A stretch of DNA of 44,913 bases from Burkholderia sp. Bp9142 (GTDB lineage: Bacteria; Pseudomonadota; Gammaproteobacteria; Burkholderiales; Burkholderiaceae): the NCBI RefSeq assembly GCF_003853415.1, contig NZ_QTPP01000054.1, forward strand, positions 1 to 44,913, written 5' to 3'. Position numbers and translations under genes: made by a program. Below, one piece after another: positions 16,310 through 24,510 of this stretch. A model generated the notes under the pieces. It searched no databases and was not told where the DNA came from. It saw only the letters and a program-made list of their open reading frames with translations. Within the stretch, counting starts at the first letter, position 1; every line of letters starts with the position of its first letter.

Positions 16310-17380
16310 ATGCCGCGCCCGATCTCCGCCACCATCCATACCGCCGCTCTCGCGAACAATCTCTCCGTCGTCCGCCGGTTTGCCGGCCCGTCCAAGGTCT
16401 GGGCGGTCGTCAAGGCCAACGCGTACGGCCACGGTCTCGCGCGTGCGTTTCCGGGCCTGCGCGGCACCGACGGCTTCGGCCTGCTCGACCTCGACGAGGC
16501 CGTGAAGTTGCGCGAGCTCGGCTGGGCCGGCCCGATCCTGCTGCTCGAAGGTTTCTTCCGTTCGACCGACATCGACGTGATCGACCGCTACAGCCTGACG
16601 ACCACCGTCCACAACGACGAACAGATGCGGATGCTGGAGACGGCGCGGCTGTCGAAGCCCGTCAACGTGCAGCTCAAGATGAACAGCGGGATGAACCGGC
16701 TCGGTTACACGCCGGAAAAATATCGCGCCGCGTGGGAGCGTGCCCGCGCGTGCCACGGCATCGGCCAGATCACCTTGATGACCCATTTTTCGGACGCCGA
16801 CAACGCGCGCGGCGTCGCCGACCAGCTCGCGACATTCGAGCGCGGCGCGGAAAACATCGCCGGGGCGCGCAGCGTCGCGAATTCGGCGGCCGTGCTGTGG
16901 CATCCGGATACCCACTTCGACTGGGTGCGGCCGGGGATCATGCTGTACGGCGCGTCGCCGTCGGGGCTGTCGGCCGATATCGCCGACTCGGGGCTGAAGC
17001 CCGCGATGACGCTCGCGTCCGAGCTGATCGCGGTTCAGACGATCGCGAAGGGGCAGGCGATCGGCTATGGCTCGACGTTCTCCGCGCAAACGCAGATGCG
17101 CATCGGCGTCGTCGCGTGCGGCTACGCGGACGGTTATCCGCGCGTCGCGCCCGAAGGCACGCCGGTGATCGTCGACGGGATCCGCACGCGGATCGTCGGG
17201 CGCGTGTCGATGGACATGATTACCGTCGACCTGACCCCGTGCCCGCAGGCCGGTGTCGGCGCGCGGGTCGAGCTGTGGGGCACCGCGCTGCCGATCGACG
17301 ACGTCGCGCGCCATTGCGGGACCATCGGCTATGAACTGATGTGCGCGGTCGCTGGCCGCGTACCGGTGCGCGCGGAATAA
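16310..17380 (+). CDS. alr: Alanine racemase, PLP-dependent
   Basis: A 356-residue fold-type III PLP enzyme that interconverts L- and D-alanine, supplying D-alanine for peptidoglycan. The PLP Schiff-base lysine is Lys35 in WAVVKANAYGHG. The opposite catalytic base is Tyr253 in AIGYGSTFSAQ, followed by ACGYADGYPR and RVSMDMITVDL, all typical. The length is normal. The start ATG 16310 begins MPRPISATIHTAAL, as expected. It is followed after only 11 bp by radA, so the two probably form an operon. The form resembles the single-copy biosynthetic enzyme, but DadX-like catabolic copies look alike, and without amino-acid catabolism genes nearby I favour the biosynthetic role. Confidence 0.96.
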   Translation: MPRPISATIHTAALANNLSVVRRFAGPSKVWAVVKANAYGHGLARAFPGLRGTDGFGLLDLDEAVKLRELGWAGPILLLEGFFRSTDIDVIDRYSLTTTVHNDEQMRMLETARLSKPVNVQLKMNSGMNRLGYTPEKYRAAWERARACHGIGQITLMTHFSDADNARGVADQLATFERGAENIAGARSVANSAAVLWHPDTHFDWVRPGIMLYGASPSGLSADIADSGLKPAMTLASELIAVQTIAKGQAIGYGSTFSAQTQMRIGVVACGYADGYPRVAPEGTPVIVDGIRTRIVGRVSMDMITVDLTPCPQAGVGARVELWGTALPIDDVARHCGTIGYELMCAVAGRVPVRAE

Positions 17381-17391
17381 GGGCAGTTCGC

Positions 17392-18768
17392 GTGGCCAAA
17401 CAGAAAACCGTCTACGTCTGCAGCGAGTGCGGCGGACAAACCCCGAAGTGGCAGGGGCAATGCCCGTCGTGCCAGGCCTGGAACACCCTCGTCGAATCGG
17501 TCGCCGAGTCGCCGGCCGCCCATCGCTTCCAGTCGCTCGCGAAGCGGGCGCCGGTGCAGCGGCTCGTCGACATCGAGGCGGCCGACGTGCCGCGCTTCTC
17601 CACCGGCATCGGCGAATTCGATCGCGTGCTGGGCGGCGGGCTGGTGCCGGGAGGCGTCGTGCTGATCGGCGGCGATCCGGGCATCGGCAAGTCGACGCTG
17701 CTGCTGCAGTCGCTCGCGGACATCGCGAACGAGCGGCGCGCACTCTATATCAGCGGTGAGGAATCGGCCGCGCAGATCGCGTTGCGCGCGCAACGGCTCG
17801 CGCTGCTCGATGGCGGCGCGCCGGCGGCCGAGCTCAAGCTGCTCGCGGAGATCCAGCTCGAGAAGATCCAGGCCGCGATCGACGCGGAACGCCCGGACGT
17901 CGCCGTCATCGACTCGATCCAGACCGTCTATTCGGAAGCGCTGACGTCGGCGCCCGGCTCGGTCGCGCAGGTGCGCGAATGCGCGGCGCAGCTCACGCGC
18001 ATCGCGAAGCAGTCCGGCACCGCGATCATCATGGTCGGACACGTGACGAAGGAGGGCAACCTCGCGGGCCCGCGCGTGCTCGAGCACATCGTCGACACGG
18101 TGCTGTACTTCGAGGGCGACACCCATTCGTCGTTCCGGCTCGTGCGCGCGTTCAAGAACCGCTTCGGCGCGGTCAACGAGCTCGGCGTGTTCGCGATGAC
18201 CGAGCGCGGGCTGCGCGGCGTCGCGAACCCGTCCGCGCTGTTCCTGTCGCAGCACGAGCAGGTCGTGCCGGGCTCCTGCGTGCTCGTCACGCAGGAGGGC
18301 ACGCGCCCGCTGCTCGTCGAAGTCCAGGCACTCGTCGACACGGCGCACGTGCCGAACCCGCGCCGGCTCGCGGTCGGCCTCGAGCAGAACCGGCTGGCGA
18401 TGCTGCTCGCTGTTCTGCACCGGCACGCGGGCATCGCGTGTTTCGACCAGGACGTGTTCCTGAACGCGGTGGGCGGCGTGAAGATCACCGAGCCGGCCGC
18501 CGACCTCGCGGTGCTGCTCGCGATCCATTCGTCGATGCGCAACAAGGCGCTGCCGAAGGGCCTGATCGTGTTCGGCGAAGTGGGGCTGGCAGGCGAGATC
18601 CGGCCGTCCCCGCGCGGGCAGGAGCGGCTGCGCGAGGCGGCGAAGCTCGGTTTCACCGCCGCGCTGATCCCGAAGGCGAATGCGCCGAAGCAGCCGATCG
18701 AAGGGCTGAATGTGATGGCCGTCGAGCGGATCGAGCAGGCGATCGACCGCGTGCGCGATCTCGAATGA
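17392..18768 (+). CDS. radA: DNA repair protein RadA
   Basis: A 458-residue RecA-related ATPase that promotes branch migration and processing of recombination intermediates. The domains in order are a zinc finger with Cys10, Cys13, Cys24 and Cys27; a RecA-like core with Walker A GGDPGIGKST at 93-102; the RadA-specific KNRFG motif at 255-259; and a C-terminal Lon-protease-like domain containing GGVKITEPAADLAVLLAI, without the proteolytic Ser/Lys pair. I chose GTG 17392, since the protein then starts VAKQKTVYVCSECGG exactly at the family N terminus and has the usual length. An upstream in-frame ATG at 17341 lies inside alr. It lies 11 bp after alr and is probably co-transcribed. Confidence 0.97.
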   Translation: MAKQKTVYVCSECGGQTPKWQGQCPSCQAWNTLVESVAESPAAHRFQSLAKRAPVQRLVDIEAADVPRFSTGIGEFDRVLGGGLVPGGVVLIGGDPGIGKSTLLLQSLADIANERRALYISGEESAAQIALRAQRLALLDGGAPAAELKLLAEIQLEKIQAAIDAERPDVAVIDSIQTVYSEALTSAPGSVAQVRECAAQLTRIAKQSGTAIIMVGHVTKEGNLAGPRVLEHIVDTVLYFEGDTHSSFRLVRAFKNRFGAVNELGVFAMTERGLRGVANPSALFLSQHEQVVPGSCVLVTQEGTRPLLVEVQALVDTAHVPNPRRLAVGLEQNRLAMLLAVLHRHAGIACFDQDVFLNAVGGVKITEPAADLAVLLAIHSSMRNKALPKGLIVFGEVGLAGEIRPSPRGQERLREAAKLGFTAALIPKANAPKQPIEGLNVMAVERIEQAIDRVRDLE

Positions 18769-18916
18769 CCGGGCGTGGCCGGCGCCGTGCGTGCCGGCCG
18801 GCCGCGATGTGTCGCGTAATTCGCTGTAAAGAATATGTAGGCTTCTGTAACCCGCCGGACATCGCTTTTCCCTATCCTTTGCCGGGTTGTCGAACCGCGC
18901 AATGCGAAGGGAACCT

Positions 18917-19183
18917 ATGTTGAAACAGTATGGGGAAGCGCCGAGCGGACGCCTTTACAACCTGCGCGGATGCCGCGTATCGGAGCCGATCGTCCAGCCG
19001 TGGGGCGGCGGATGCCGGATCGTCGAGTGGATCGACGACGAAGGGCGTCTCGCGCGCCGGGTCGTGTCCGAGGACGTGACGGAAGCGGAGGTCGCCGCGG
19101 CGATCCGCCGGCCGACCGAAGGGCGCCGTCACCTGATGAGCGATGACGAGCAGATGCCGCGCGATACGTTGCCGCGGCGTTGA
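18917..19183 (+). CDS. Small uncharacterised protein, possibly DUF2866-like
   Basis: An 88-residue protein beginning MLKQYGEAPSGRLYNLRG. A ribosome-binding site GAAGGGA at 18905-18911 supports ATG 18917 over the in-frame upstream ATG (18887). It contains a WGGGCRIVEWIDDEGRLARRVV strand pair and an acidic helix DVTEAEVAAAIRR, with a Met/Asp/Arg-rich tail. There is no signal peptide, membrane span or metal-binding cluster. I recall a Burkholderia-centred family of about this size (DUF2866), but I cannot confirm the match. It lies 148 bp after radA, probably with its own promoter, and is followed by a strong terminator at 19234-19274. Codon use and the good ribosome-binding site support a real gene. 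Function is unknown. Confidence 0.7.
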   Translation: MLKQYGEAPSGRLYNLRGCRVSEPIVQPWGGGCRIVEWIDDEGRLARRVVSEDVTEAEVAAAIRRPTEGRRHLMSDDEQMPRDTLPRR

Positions 19184-19233
19184 ACAGAAGTCGGGTTTGG
19201 CATACGGCCGACCTGAAAACGACAGCCGAATCC

Positions 19234-19274
19234 ACGACAAAGAGGCCGGGCCAGGGCGCCCGGCCTTGTCGTTT
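19234..19274. terminator. Bidirectional terminator between small gene and ABC-F gene
   Basis: A long interrupted inverted repeat: ACGACAA plus AGGCCGGGC pairs with GCCCGGCCT plus TTGTCGT, with a short loop, spanning 19234-19272 and followed by TTT. On the minus strand the same structure is followed by CTCTTTGT. It lies between the convergent ends of the 88-residue gene and the ABC-F gene. The U-runs are short, so strength is moderate. Confidence 0.7.
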
Positions 19275-19371
19275 CCAGGCCTGGCACGGCAGGCGGGGTC
19301 GCGGCACGTTCACGCCCCCGCGGATGCCGCGCTGCCGATCAAGCGACCGGCTGGTGGCGCCCGGGCCGCGT

Positions 19372-21303
19372 TCAGCCGATCTGCTCGAGCTCTTCCTGGA
19401 CGGCGAGCCAGTCGGCCTCGACCGTCTCGAGCCGGGTATTGACCTCACCGAGCTTGCGGATCGCCTCGGTCAGTTCCGTCTTGCGCGCGGCCTCGTAGCT
19501 CGCCGGATCGGAGACGAACGTGTCGAGGCGTGCCTTCTCCGCGTGCAGCGTTTCCATTTCCTTTTCGAGCTTCGTGATGCGGTTCTGCAGCGGCTTCTTC
19601 AGTTGCGACAGGCGCTGGCGCTCCTCGGCCGCCTGGCGCTTCTGATCCTTGCGGTTGATGCCCGGATCCGCGCCCGCCGCGGCCGCGCTGTCGGCCTTCG
19701 CGGCCGCGCGCTGCTCGGCGGCGTGCTGCAGCAGCCAGTCGCGGTAGTCGTCGAGGTCGCCGTCGAACGGCTGCAGACGGTGCTTCGCGACCAGCATGAA
19801 CTGGTCGGTGGTTGCGCGCAGCAGGTGGCGGTCGTGCGAAACGAGGATCAGCGTGCCTTCGAACTGCGCGAGCGCCATCGTCAGCGCGTGACGCGTTTCG
19901 AGGTCGAGGTGGTTGGTCGGTTCGTCGAGCAGCAGCAGGTTCGGCTTCTGCCAGATGATCAGCGCGAGCGCAAGCCGTGCCTTCTCGCCGCCGGAGAACG
20001 GGCCGACCGGGCTCGTCGCCATGTCGCCCGAGAAATTGAAGCCGCCGAGGAAGTCGCGCAGTTCCTGCTCGCGCGTATCCGGTGCGAGCCGTGCGAGATG
20101 CGCGAGCGGCGAATCGTCTTCGCGCAGCGTTTCGAGCTGGTGCTGCGCGAAATAGCCGATCGTCAGCCCCTTGCCGTCGCGCACGTGGCCCGACAGCGGC
20201 GCGAGCGTGCCGGCCAGCGTCTTGATCAGTGTCGACTTGCCCTGGCCGTTCGCGCCGAGCAGGCCGATGCGCTGGCCGTTCTGGATCGACAGCGCGACGC
20301 GCTCGACGATCGGGATGTCGGTGCCGTCGTCGGCATGGTAGCCGCAGCGGACGTCTTCCATCACCATCATCGGGTTCGGCGCGGCGTCGGGCGTGCGGAA
20401 TTCGAACGTGAACGGCGACGCGATGTGCGCGGGCGCGATCAGTTCCATCTTCTCGAGCGCCTTCATCCGGCTCTGCGCCTGCTTGGCCTTGGTCGCCTTC
20501 GCCTTGAAGCGGTCGACGAAGCTCTGCAGGTGCTCGATCGTCTTCTGCTGCTTTTCGTATGCGTTTTGCTGCAGCGCCAGTTGCTGCGCACGCAGTACCT
20601 CGAACTGCGAGTAATTGCCGCCGTAGCGCTTCACCTGGCGATTTTCCAGGTGCAGCGTGACGTTGCAGATCGAGTCGAGGAATTCGCGGTCGTGCGAGAT
20701 CACGACGAGCGTGCCGGCGTAGCGGTGCAGCCAGTCCTCGAGCCAGACGATTGCGTCGAGGTCGAGGTGGTTGGTCGGTTCGTCGAGCAGCAGCAGGTCG
20801 GAGCGGCACATCAGCGCCTGCGCGAGGTTCAGGCGCATGCGCCAGCCGCCGGAGAAGCTGGCGACCGACTCGCGCGTCTGCGCGAGCGTGAAGCCGAGGC
20901 CGAGCAGCAGCGCTTCGGCGCGCGCCGGTGCGGTATAGCCGTCGGCGTCGGCGAACGCCGCGTGCGCGTCGGCTTCGGCCGCGCCGTCATGCGCGGCCGA
21001 GGCGGCGGCGATGCGCGCTTCGATCTCGCGCAGCGCGGTGTCGCCGTCGAGCGTGTAGTCGAGCGCCGAACGGTCGACCGCGGGCGTTTCCTGAGACACG
21101 TGGGCGATCCGCCACGACGGCGGCATCGAGAAATCGCCGGCGTCGGAATGCAACTCGCCGCGCAGGACCGAGAACATCGTCGATTTGCCGGCGCCGTTCG
21201 CGCCGATCAGGCCGGCCTTCTCGCCGGGATTGAGCACGAACGAGGCCGACTCGAACAGCGGCTTGGTGCCGCGCGCAAGGCTGAACTGATTGAAACGGAT
21301 CAC
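19372..21303 (-). CDS. yheS: ABC-F family ATPase, YheS type
   Basis: A 643-residue ABC-F protein: two ATP-binding cassettes in one chain with no membrane domain. Such proteins act at the ribosome, in translation factor or antibiotic-resistance roles. The first cassette has Walker A GANGAGKST near residues 37-45, signature SFSGGWRMRLN and Walker B LLLLDEPTNHLDLD; the second has GANGQGKST, PFSGGEKARLA and a second LLLLDEPTNHLDL. Between them is the P-site tRNA-interaction motif region, rich in Lys, Gln and Ala (HLQSFVDRFKAKATKAKQAQ). The C-terminal ~100 residues are a charged coiled coil (QLKKPLQNRITKLEKEME). Sequence and length fit YheS rather than Uup or EttA. It is a single gene, divergent from the glutathione peroxidase across 136 bp. 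Confidence 0.93.
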   Translation of the reverse strand: MIRFNQFSLARGTKPLFESASFVLNPGEKAGLIGANGAGKSTMFSVLRGELHSDAGDFSMPPSWRIAHVSQETPAVDRSALDYTLDGDTALREIEARIAAASAAHDGAAEADAHAAFADADGYTAPARAEALLLGLGFTLAQTRESVASFSGGWRMRLNLAQALMCRSDLLLLDEPTNHLDLDAIVWLEDWLHRYAGTLVVISHDREFLDSICNVTLHLENRQVKRYGGNYSQFEVLRAQQLALQQNAYEKQQKTIEHLQSFVDRFKAKATKAKQAQSRMKALEKMELIAPAHIASPFTFEFRTPDAAPNPMMVMEDVRCGYHADDGTDIPIVERVALSIQNGQRIGLLGANGQGKSTLIKTLAGTLAPLSGHVRDGKGLTIGYFAQHQLETLREDDSPLAHLARLAPDTREQELRDFLGGFNFSGDMATSPVGPFSGGEKARLALALIIWQKPNLLLLDEPTNHLDLETRHALTMALAQFEGTLILVSHDRHLLRATTDQFMLVAKHRLQPFDGDLDDYRDWLLQHAAEQRAAAKADSAAAAGADPGINRKDQKRQAAEERQRLSQLKKPLQNRITKLEKEMETLHAEKARLDTFVSDPASYEAARKTELTEAIRKLGEVNTRLETVEADWLAVQEELEQIG

Positions 21304-21439
21304 GGCGGGAATGACTGACCAAAACCGCTATTCTAGACTGCGCGCGCGTCGCTCCGGATATCGGCCGAACGGCCGGTGTCGCAGCGGCGCGATTTCGCCT
21401 AGACTCCACGTCGATCCGGTTTCGTAAAAGGAGTGCCCG

Positions 21440-21919
21440 ATGTCCACCCTGTATTCCTTCAGCGCCGAGACGCTCGCCGGTGAGCCGGCGTCGCTCGATG
21501 CGTATCGCGGCAAGGTGCTGCTGATCGTCAATACCGCGAGCGAGTGCGGCTTCACGCCGCAGTATGCGGGCCTGCAGAAGCTGTACGAGCAGTACGCGGC
21601 GCGCGGCTTCTTCGTGCTCGGCTTTCCGTGCAACCAGTTCGGCAAGCAGGAGCCGGGTGACGCCACGCAGATCGGCGCGTTCTGCGAGCGCAACTACGGC
21701 GTTACGTTCCCGATGTTCGCGAAGATCGACGTGAAGGGCGACCACGCGCATCCGCTGTACCGCTACCTGACCGACGAGGCACCCGGCATCCTCGGTCTCA
21801 AGGCGATCAAGTGGAACTTCACGAAGTTCCTGGTCGACCGCGACGGGCGGATCGTCAAGCGCTATGCGCCGTCGACGAAGCCCGAGGAAATCGCCGCGGA
21901 TATCGACAAGCTGCTGTAA
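21440..21919 (+). CDS. Glutathione peroxidase family protein
   Basis: A 159-residue thiol peroxidase of the glutathione peroxidase family, reducing hydrogen or lipid peroxides with glutathione or thioredoxin. The peroxidatic cysteine is Cys36 in NTASECGFTPQY, replacing the selenocysteine of some animal enzymes. The Gln of FPCNQFGKQEPG and the Trp of KWNFTKFLVDRDG complete the conserved catalytic set. A second cysteine at position 64 (FPCNQ) lies in the motif used as resolving Cys in some relatives. An AAAGGAG ribosome-binding site stands 8 bases before ATG 21440. No signal peptide is seen, so it is cytoplasmic. It is monocistronic and convergent with cls (119 bp apart). The electron donor cannot be settled from sequence; many bacterial members prefer thioredoxin. 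Confidence 0.95.
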   Translation: MSTLYSFSAETLAGEPASLDAYRGKVLLIVNTASECGFTPQYAGLQKLYEQYAARGFFVLGFPCNQFGKQEPGDATQIGAFCERNYGVTFPMFAKIDVKGDHAHPLYRYLTDEAPGILGLKAIKWNFTKFLVDRDGRIVKRYAPSTKPEEIAADIDKLL

Positions 21920-22038
21920 CGCCGTGAAGTGGCGAGCGGCCGTCCGGACCGAACCGGTCACAACCGCGGCGGCGGGCCGAACGGTGCGAGAGCGTGCGCC
22001 GCCATGCGGGCGGCGCGCGGGCGGCGTTCGCGCGAGCG

Positions 22039-23478
22039 CTACAGGATCGGCGCGAACAGGCGCGCGACGTGCATCGCGATGCGCCGCCACGCGGGCGAGT
22101 GCCGATACTCGTTCGCATCGACCTCGTAGGCCTGCGCGAAATCGGCATCGAGCATCGCCTCGACCTCGCCGGCGAACGTGCGATCGACGGTCAGCACCAT
22201 GATTTCGAAGTTCAGCCGGAACGAGCGGTTGTCGAGATTTGCGCTGCCGATCGCGGCGGCGATGCGGTCGATCAGCACGACCTTCTGGTGCAGGAAGCCG
22301 GGCCGGTAGCGGAACACCTTGACGCCTGCGTCGACGAGATCGCGCGCATACAGCTTCGACGCCTCGAACACGACGTAGTGGTCGCGCCGGCTCGGGATCA
22401 GGATGCGCACGTCGACGCCGCGCATCACCGCGAGCTTCAGCGCGGCGATCACCGCTTCGTCGGGCACGAGGTACGGCGTCGTGATCCAGACCCGTTCGCG
22501 CGCGGCGTTGATCGCCTCGACGAAGAACAGCGAGCCGGTTTCCTGCTTGTCGGCCGGCCCCATCGGCACGGCGAGGCAATGCATCGCGTCGTCGGGCAGT
22601 GCCTCCGGCGGCGCGGCGGGCGGCGGCAGCGTCTGCGTGGCCCAGTGCCAGTCTTCGGCGAACACGTACTGAATGCTCGCGACCACCGGGCCGCGGATCT
22701 CGATATGGGTGTCGCGCCACGGCGACAGGCGCGGGTTCGCGCCGAGATACTCGACGCCGACGTTGTGTCCGCCGACGAACGCGCGATTGCCGTCGACGAC
22801 GACGATCTTGCGATGGTTGCGGAAGTTGAGCTGGAAGCGGTTGACGAACTTGCGGTGGGTGGCGAACGGATGGACCTCGACGCCGCCGCGGCGCAGCGTG
22901 TCGACGTAGCCGTGCGGCAGGTCGAAGCTGCCGATGCTGTCGTACAGCAGGTAGCAGCGCACGCCGGCCGCCGCGCGTGCGAGCAGCGCGTCGAGCAGCA
23001 TCTGGCCGAGCGCGTCGTCGCGCACGATGAAGAACTGGACGACCACGTAATCGCGCGCGGCGTCGATCGCCGACAGGATCGCCGAGAAGGTCGCCTCGCC
23101 GTTGACGAGCGTGCGCACCGCATTGCCGCCGACGAACGGCATCCCGCCGAGCCGCGTGAGCGCGAGCACGGCGGCCCGGCCGATCGCATCGGCGGCCGGG
23201 CCGTCGGTTGCGTCCGCATCGAGCCACCGCGCGCGCGGCGTGTGCGTGCGTAACGCTTCCATCTCGTGGCGCCGCGCGTCGACGTAGCCGGAGAACTTGC
23301 TGCGGCCGAGGAACAGGTAGGGGATGAGCGTCAGGTACGGCATCGCGGCGAGCGACACGGCCCACGCGATCGCGCCTTGCGACGTTCGCGTGTTCATGAT
23401 CGCGTGACACGCCGCGATGATCCCGAGCACATGGATGGCCAGGATCAGGGTGCCGAGATGTAGCCAGTCGAGGGTCAT
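22039..23478 (-). CDS. cls: Cardiolipin synthase, phospholipase D superfamily
   Basis: A 479-residue membrane enzyme making cardiolipin from two phosphatidylglycerol molecules (or a variant head-group exchange). Two N-terminal hydrophobic segments (residues about 5-25 and 35-57) anchor it. The two HKD catalytic motifs are visible: HRKIVVVD followed by GGHN in the first half, and HQKVVLID followed by GSANLDNRS near the C terminus. The overall length and the N-terminal membrane pair match ClsA-type proteins. It starts at 23478 (MTLDWLHLG). The prmB stop codon lies 112 bp upstream on the same strand, with a perfect 10-bp inverted repeat between them, so co-transcription is uncertain. The 3' end converges on the glutathione peroxidase gene. 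Confidence 0.94.
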   Translation of the reverse strand: MTLDWLHLGTLILAIHVLGIIAACHAIMNTRTSQGAIAWAVSLAAMPYLTLIPYLFLGRSKFSGYVDARRHEMEALRTHTPRARWLDADATDGPAADAIGRAAVLALTRLGGMPFVGGNAVRTLVNGEATFSAILSAIDAARDYVVVQFFIVRDDALGQMLLDALLARAAAGVRCYLLYDSIGSFDLPHGYVDTLRRGGVEVHPFATHRKFVNRFQLNFRNHRKIVVVDGNRAFVGGHNVGVEYLGANPRLSPWRDTHIEIRGPVVASIQYVFAEDWHWATQTLPPPAAPPEALPDDAMHCLAVPMGPADKQETGSLFFVEAINAARERVWITTPYLVPDEAVIAALKLAVMRGVDVRILIPSRRDHYVVFEASKLYARDLVDAGVKVFRYRPGFLHQKVVLIDRIAAAIGSANLDNRSFRLNFEIMVLTVDRTFAGEVEAMLDADFAQAYEVDANEYRHSPAWRRIAMHVARLFAPIL

Positions 23479-23537
23479 AGGCGCGTGACGGACTCCTGAA
23501 GTCGTGCGGCGCGACAGCCGCTACGCGCATCTTACCC

Positions 23538-23574
23538 AACCGTGCGGGACAGCGGTGTGCCGTGCCGCACGGTT
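23538..23574. repeat. 10-bp perfect inverted repeat between prmB and cls
   Basis: AACCGTGCGG (23538-23547) pairs exactly with CCGCACGGTT (23565-23574) around a 17-base loop that itself contains a short CGG/CCG pairing. It lies about 60 bases before the cls start and 17 bases past the prmB stop. No U-run follows on the minus strand, so a simple intrinsic terminator is not supported. It may be an RNA-stabilising hairpin or a protein-binding site. Confidence 0.5.
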
Positions 23575-23590
23575 CGGTCGCGGCGCGCCG

Positions 23591-24499
23591 TCAGGCCTTG
23601 CGCGGCAGGTCCGACGCCTGGATCAGGAACACGGTGTCGTCGCCCGCGCTGGTGGGCAGCCACGTGAGCTCGAGGCCGCCGAACGCGGCTTCGACGTGCT
23701 CGCGCTCGTTGCCGATCTCGACCACGAGTACGCCGTCGTCGTGCAGCCACTTGTGCGCTTCCGCGATGATTCGCCGCACGATGTCCATCCCGTCGTCGCC
23801 GCCCGCGAGCGCCATCTCCGGCTCGTGCCGGTACTCGGGCGGCAGCGCCGCCATCGACGTTGCGTTCACGTACGGCGGGTTCGTCAGGATCACGTCGTAG
23901 CGCGTGTCGGGTTCCGCGCGGAACGCGGGCAGCGGCGCGTAGAGGTCGCCGTGATGCAGTGTGATGCGATCGTCGAGGCCGTAGTCGCGCACGTTGATCT
24001 CGGCGACTTCGAGCGCCTTGTCGGACAGGTCGACCGCGTCGATCTCGGCATTCGGGAACGCGCTGGCCGCGAGGATCGCGAGGCAGCCCGAACCGGTGCA
24101 CAGCTCGAGTACTGCGCCGACCTGCTCGGGGTCGGCGACATACGGCTGCAGCCCGTCGTCGAGCAGCTCGCCGATGAACGAGCGCGGCACGATCACGCGC
24201 TCGTCGACGTAGAAGCGGTGGCCGTGCATCCACGCTTCGTGCGTGAGGTACGCGGCCGGCACGCGGTCCGTCGCGCGCCGTTCGATCACCGCGAGCACGG
24301 CCGCGATTTCGTCGGGCAGCAGGCGGGCATCGAGGAACGGCTCGAGCGTGTCGAGCGGCAGGTCGAGCGTGTGCAGCACGAGGTAGGCGGCTTCGTCGTA
24401 CGCGTTGTCCGAGCCATGGCCGAATGCGAGCTTCGCCTTCGAGAAGCGCGAGACCGCATAGCGCAGCAGGTCGCGAACAGTTGCAAAAGGTGTCGTCAT
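23591..24499 (-). CDS. prmB: 50S ribosomal protein L3 glutamine N5-methyltransferase PrmB
   Basis: A 302-residue S-adenosylmethionine-dependent methyltransferase of the HemK/PrmC group that modifies a glutamine side chain in ribosomal protein L3. The AdoMet-binding glycine motif ELCTGSGCLAI is at residues 132-142, and the substrate glutamine pocket NPPY is at 207-210. The N-terminal helical domain (about 1-90) is the substrate-recognition region of the family. I chose ATG 24499 (MTTPFATV) because GGAG lies 6 bases before it; an in-frame ATG at 24511 overlaps the dapE stop as TGATG and would add four residues. The 11-bp spacing to dapE suggests one operon with the dap genes. PrmC (release factor methylase) is the alternative identity, but the long N-terminal domain and the YLTHEAWMHGHRF segment favour PrmB. 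Confidence 0.94.
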   Translation of the reverse strand: MTTPFATVRDLLRYAVSRFSKAKLAFGHGSDNAYDEAAYLVLHTLDLPLDTLEPFLDARLLPDEIAAVLAVIERRATDRVPAAYLTHEAWMHGHRFYVDERVIVPRSFIGELLDDGLQPYVADPEQVGAVLELCTGSGCLAILAASAFPNAEIDAVDLSDKALEVAEINVRDYGLDDRITLHHGDLYAPLPAFRAEPDTRYDVILTNPPYVNATSMAALPPEYRHEPEMALAGGDDGMDIVRRIIAEAHKWLHDDGVLVVEIGNEREHVEAAFGGLELTWLPTSAGDDTVFLIQASDLPRKA

Positions 24500-24510
24500 G
24501 CGAGGCTCCA

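Noticed and set aside
20987..23539. 850-residue minus-strand frame overlapping yheS, the peroxidase gene and cls
   Set aside because: It crosses three real genes and has an Arg-rich composition; not a protein.
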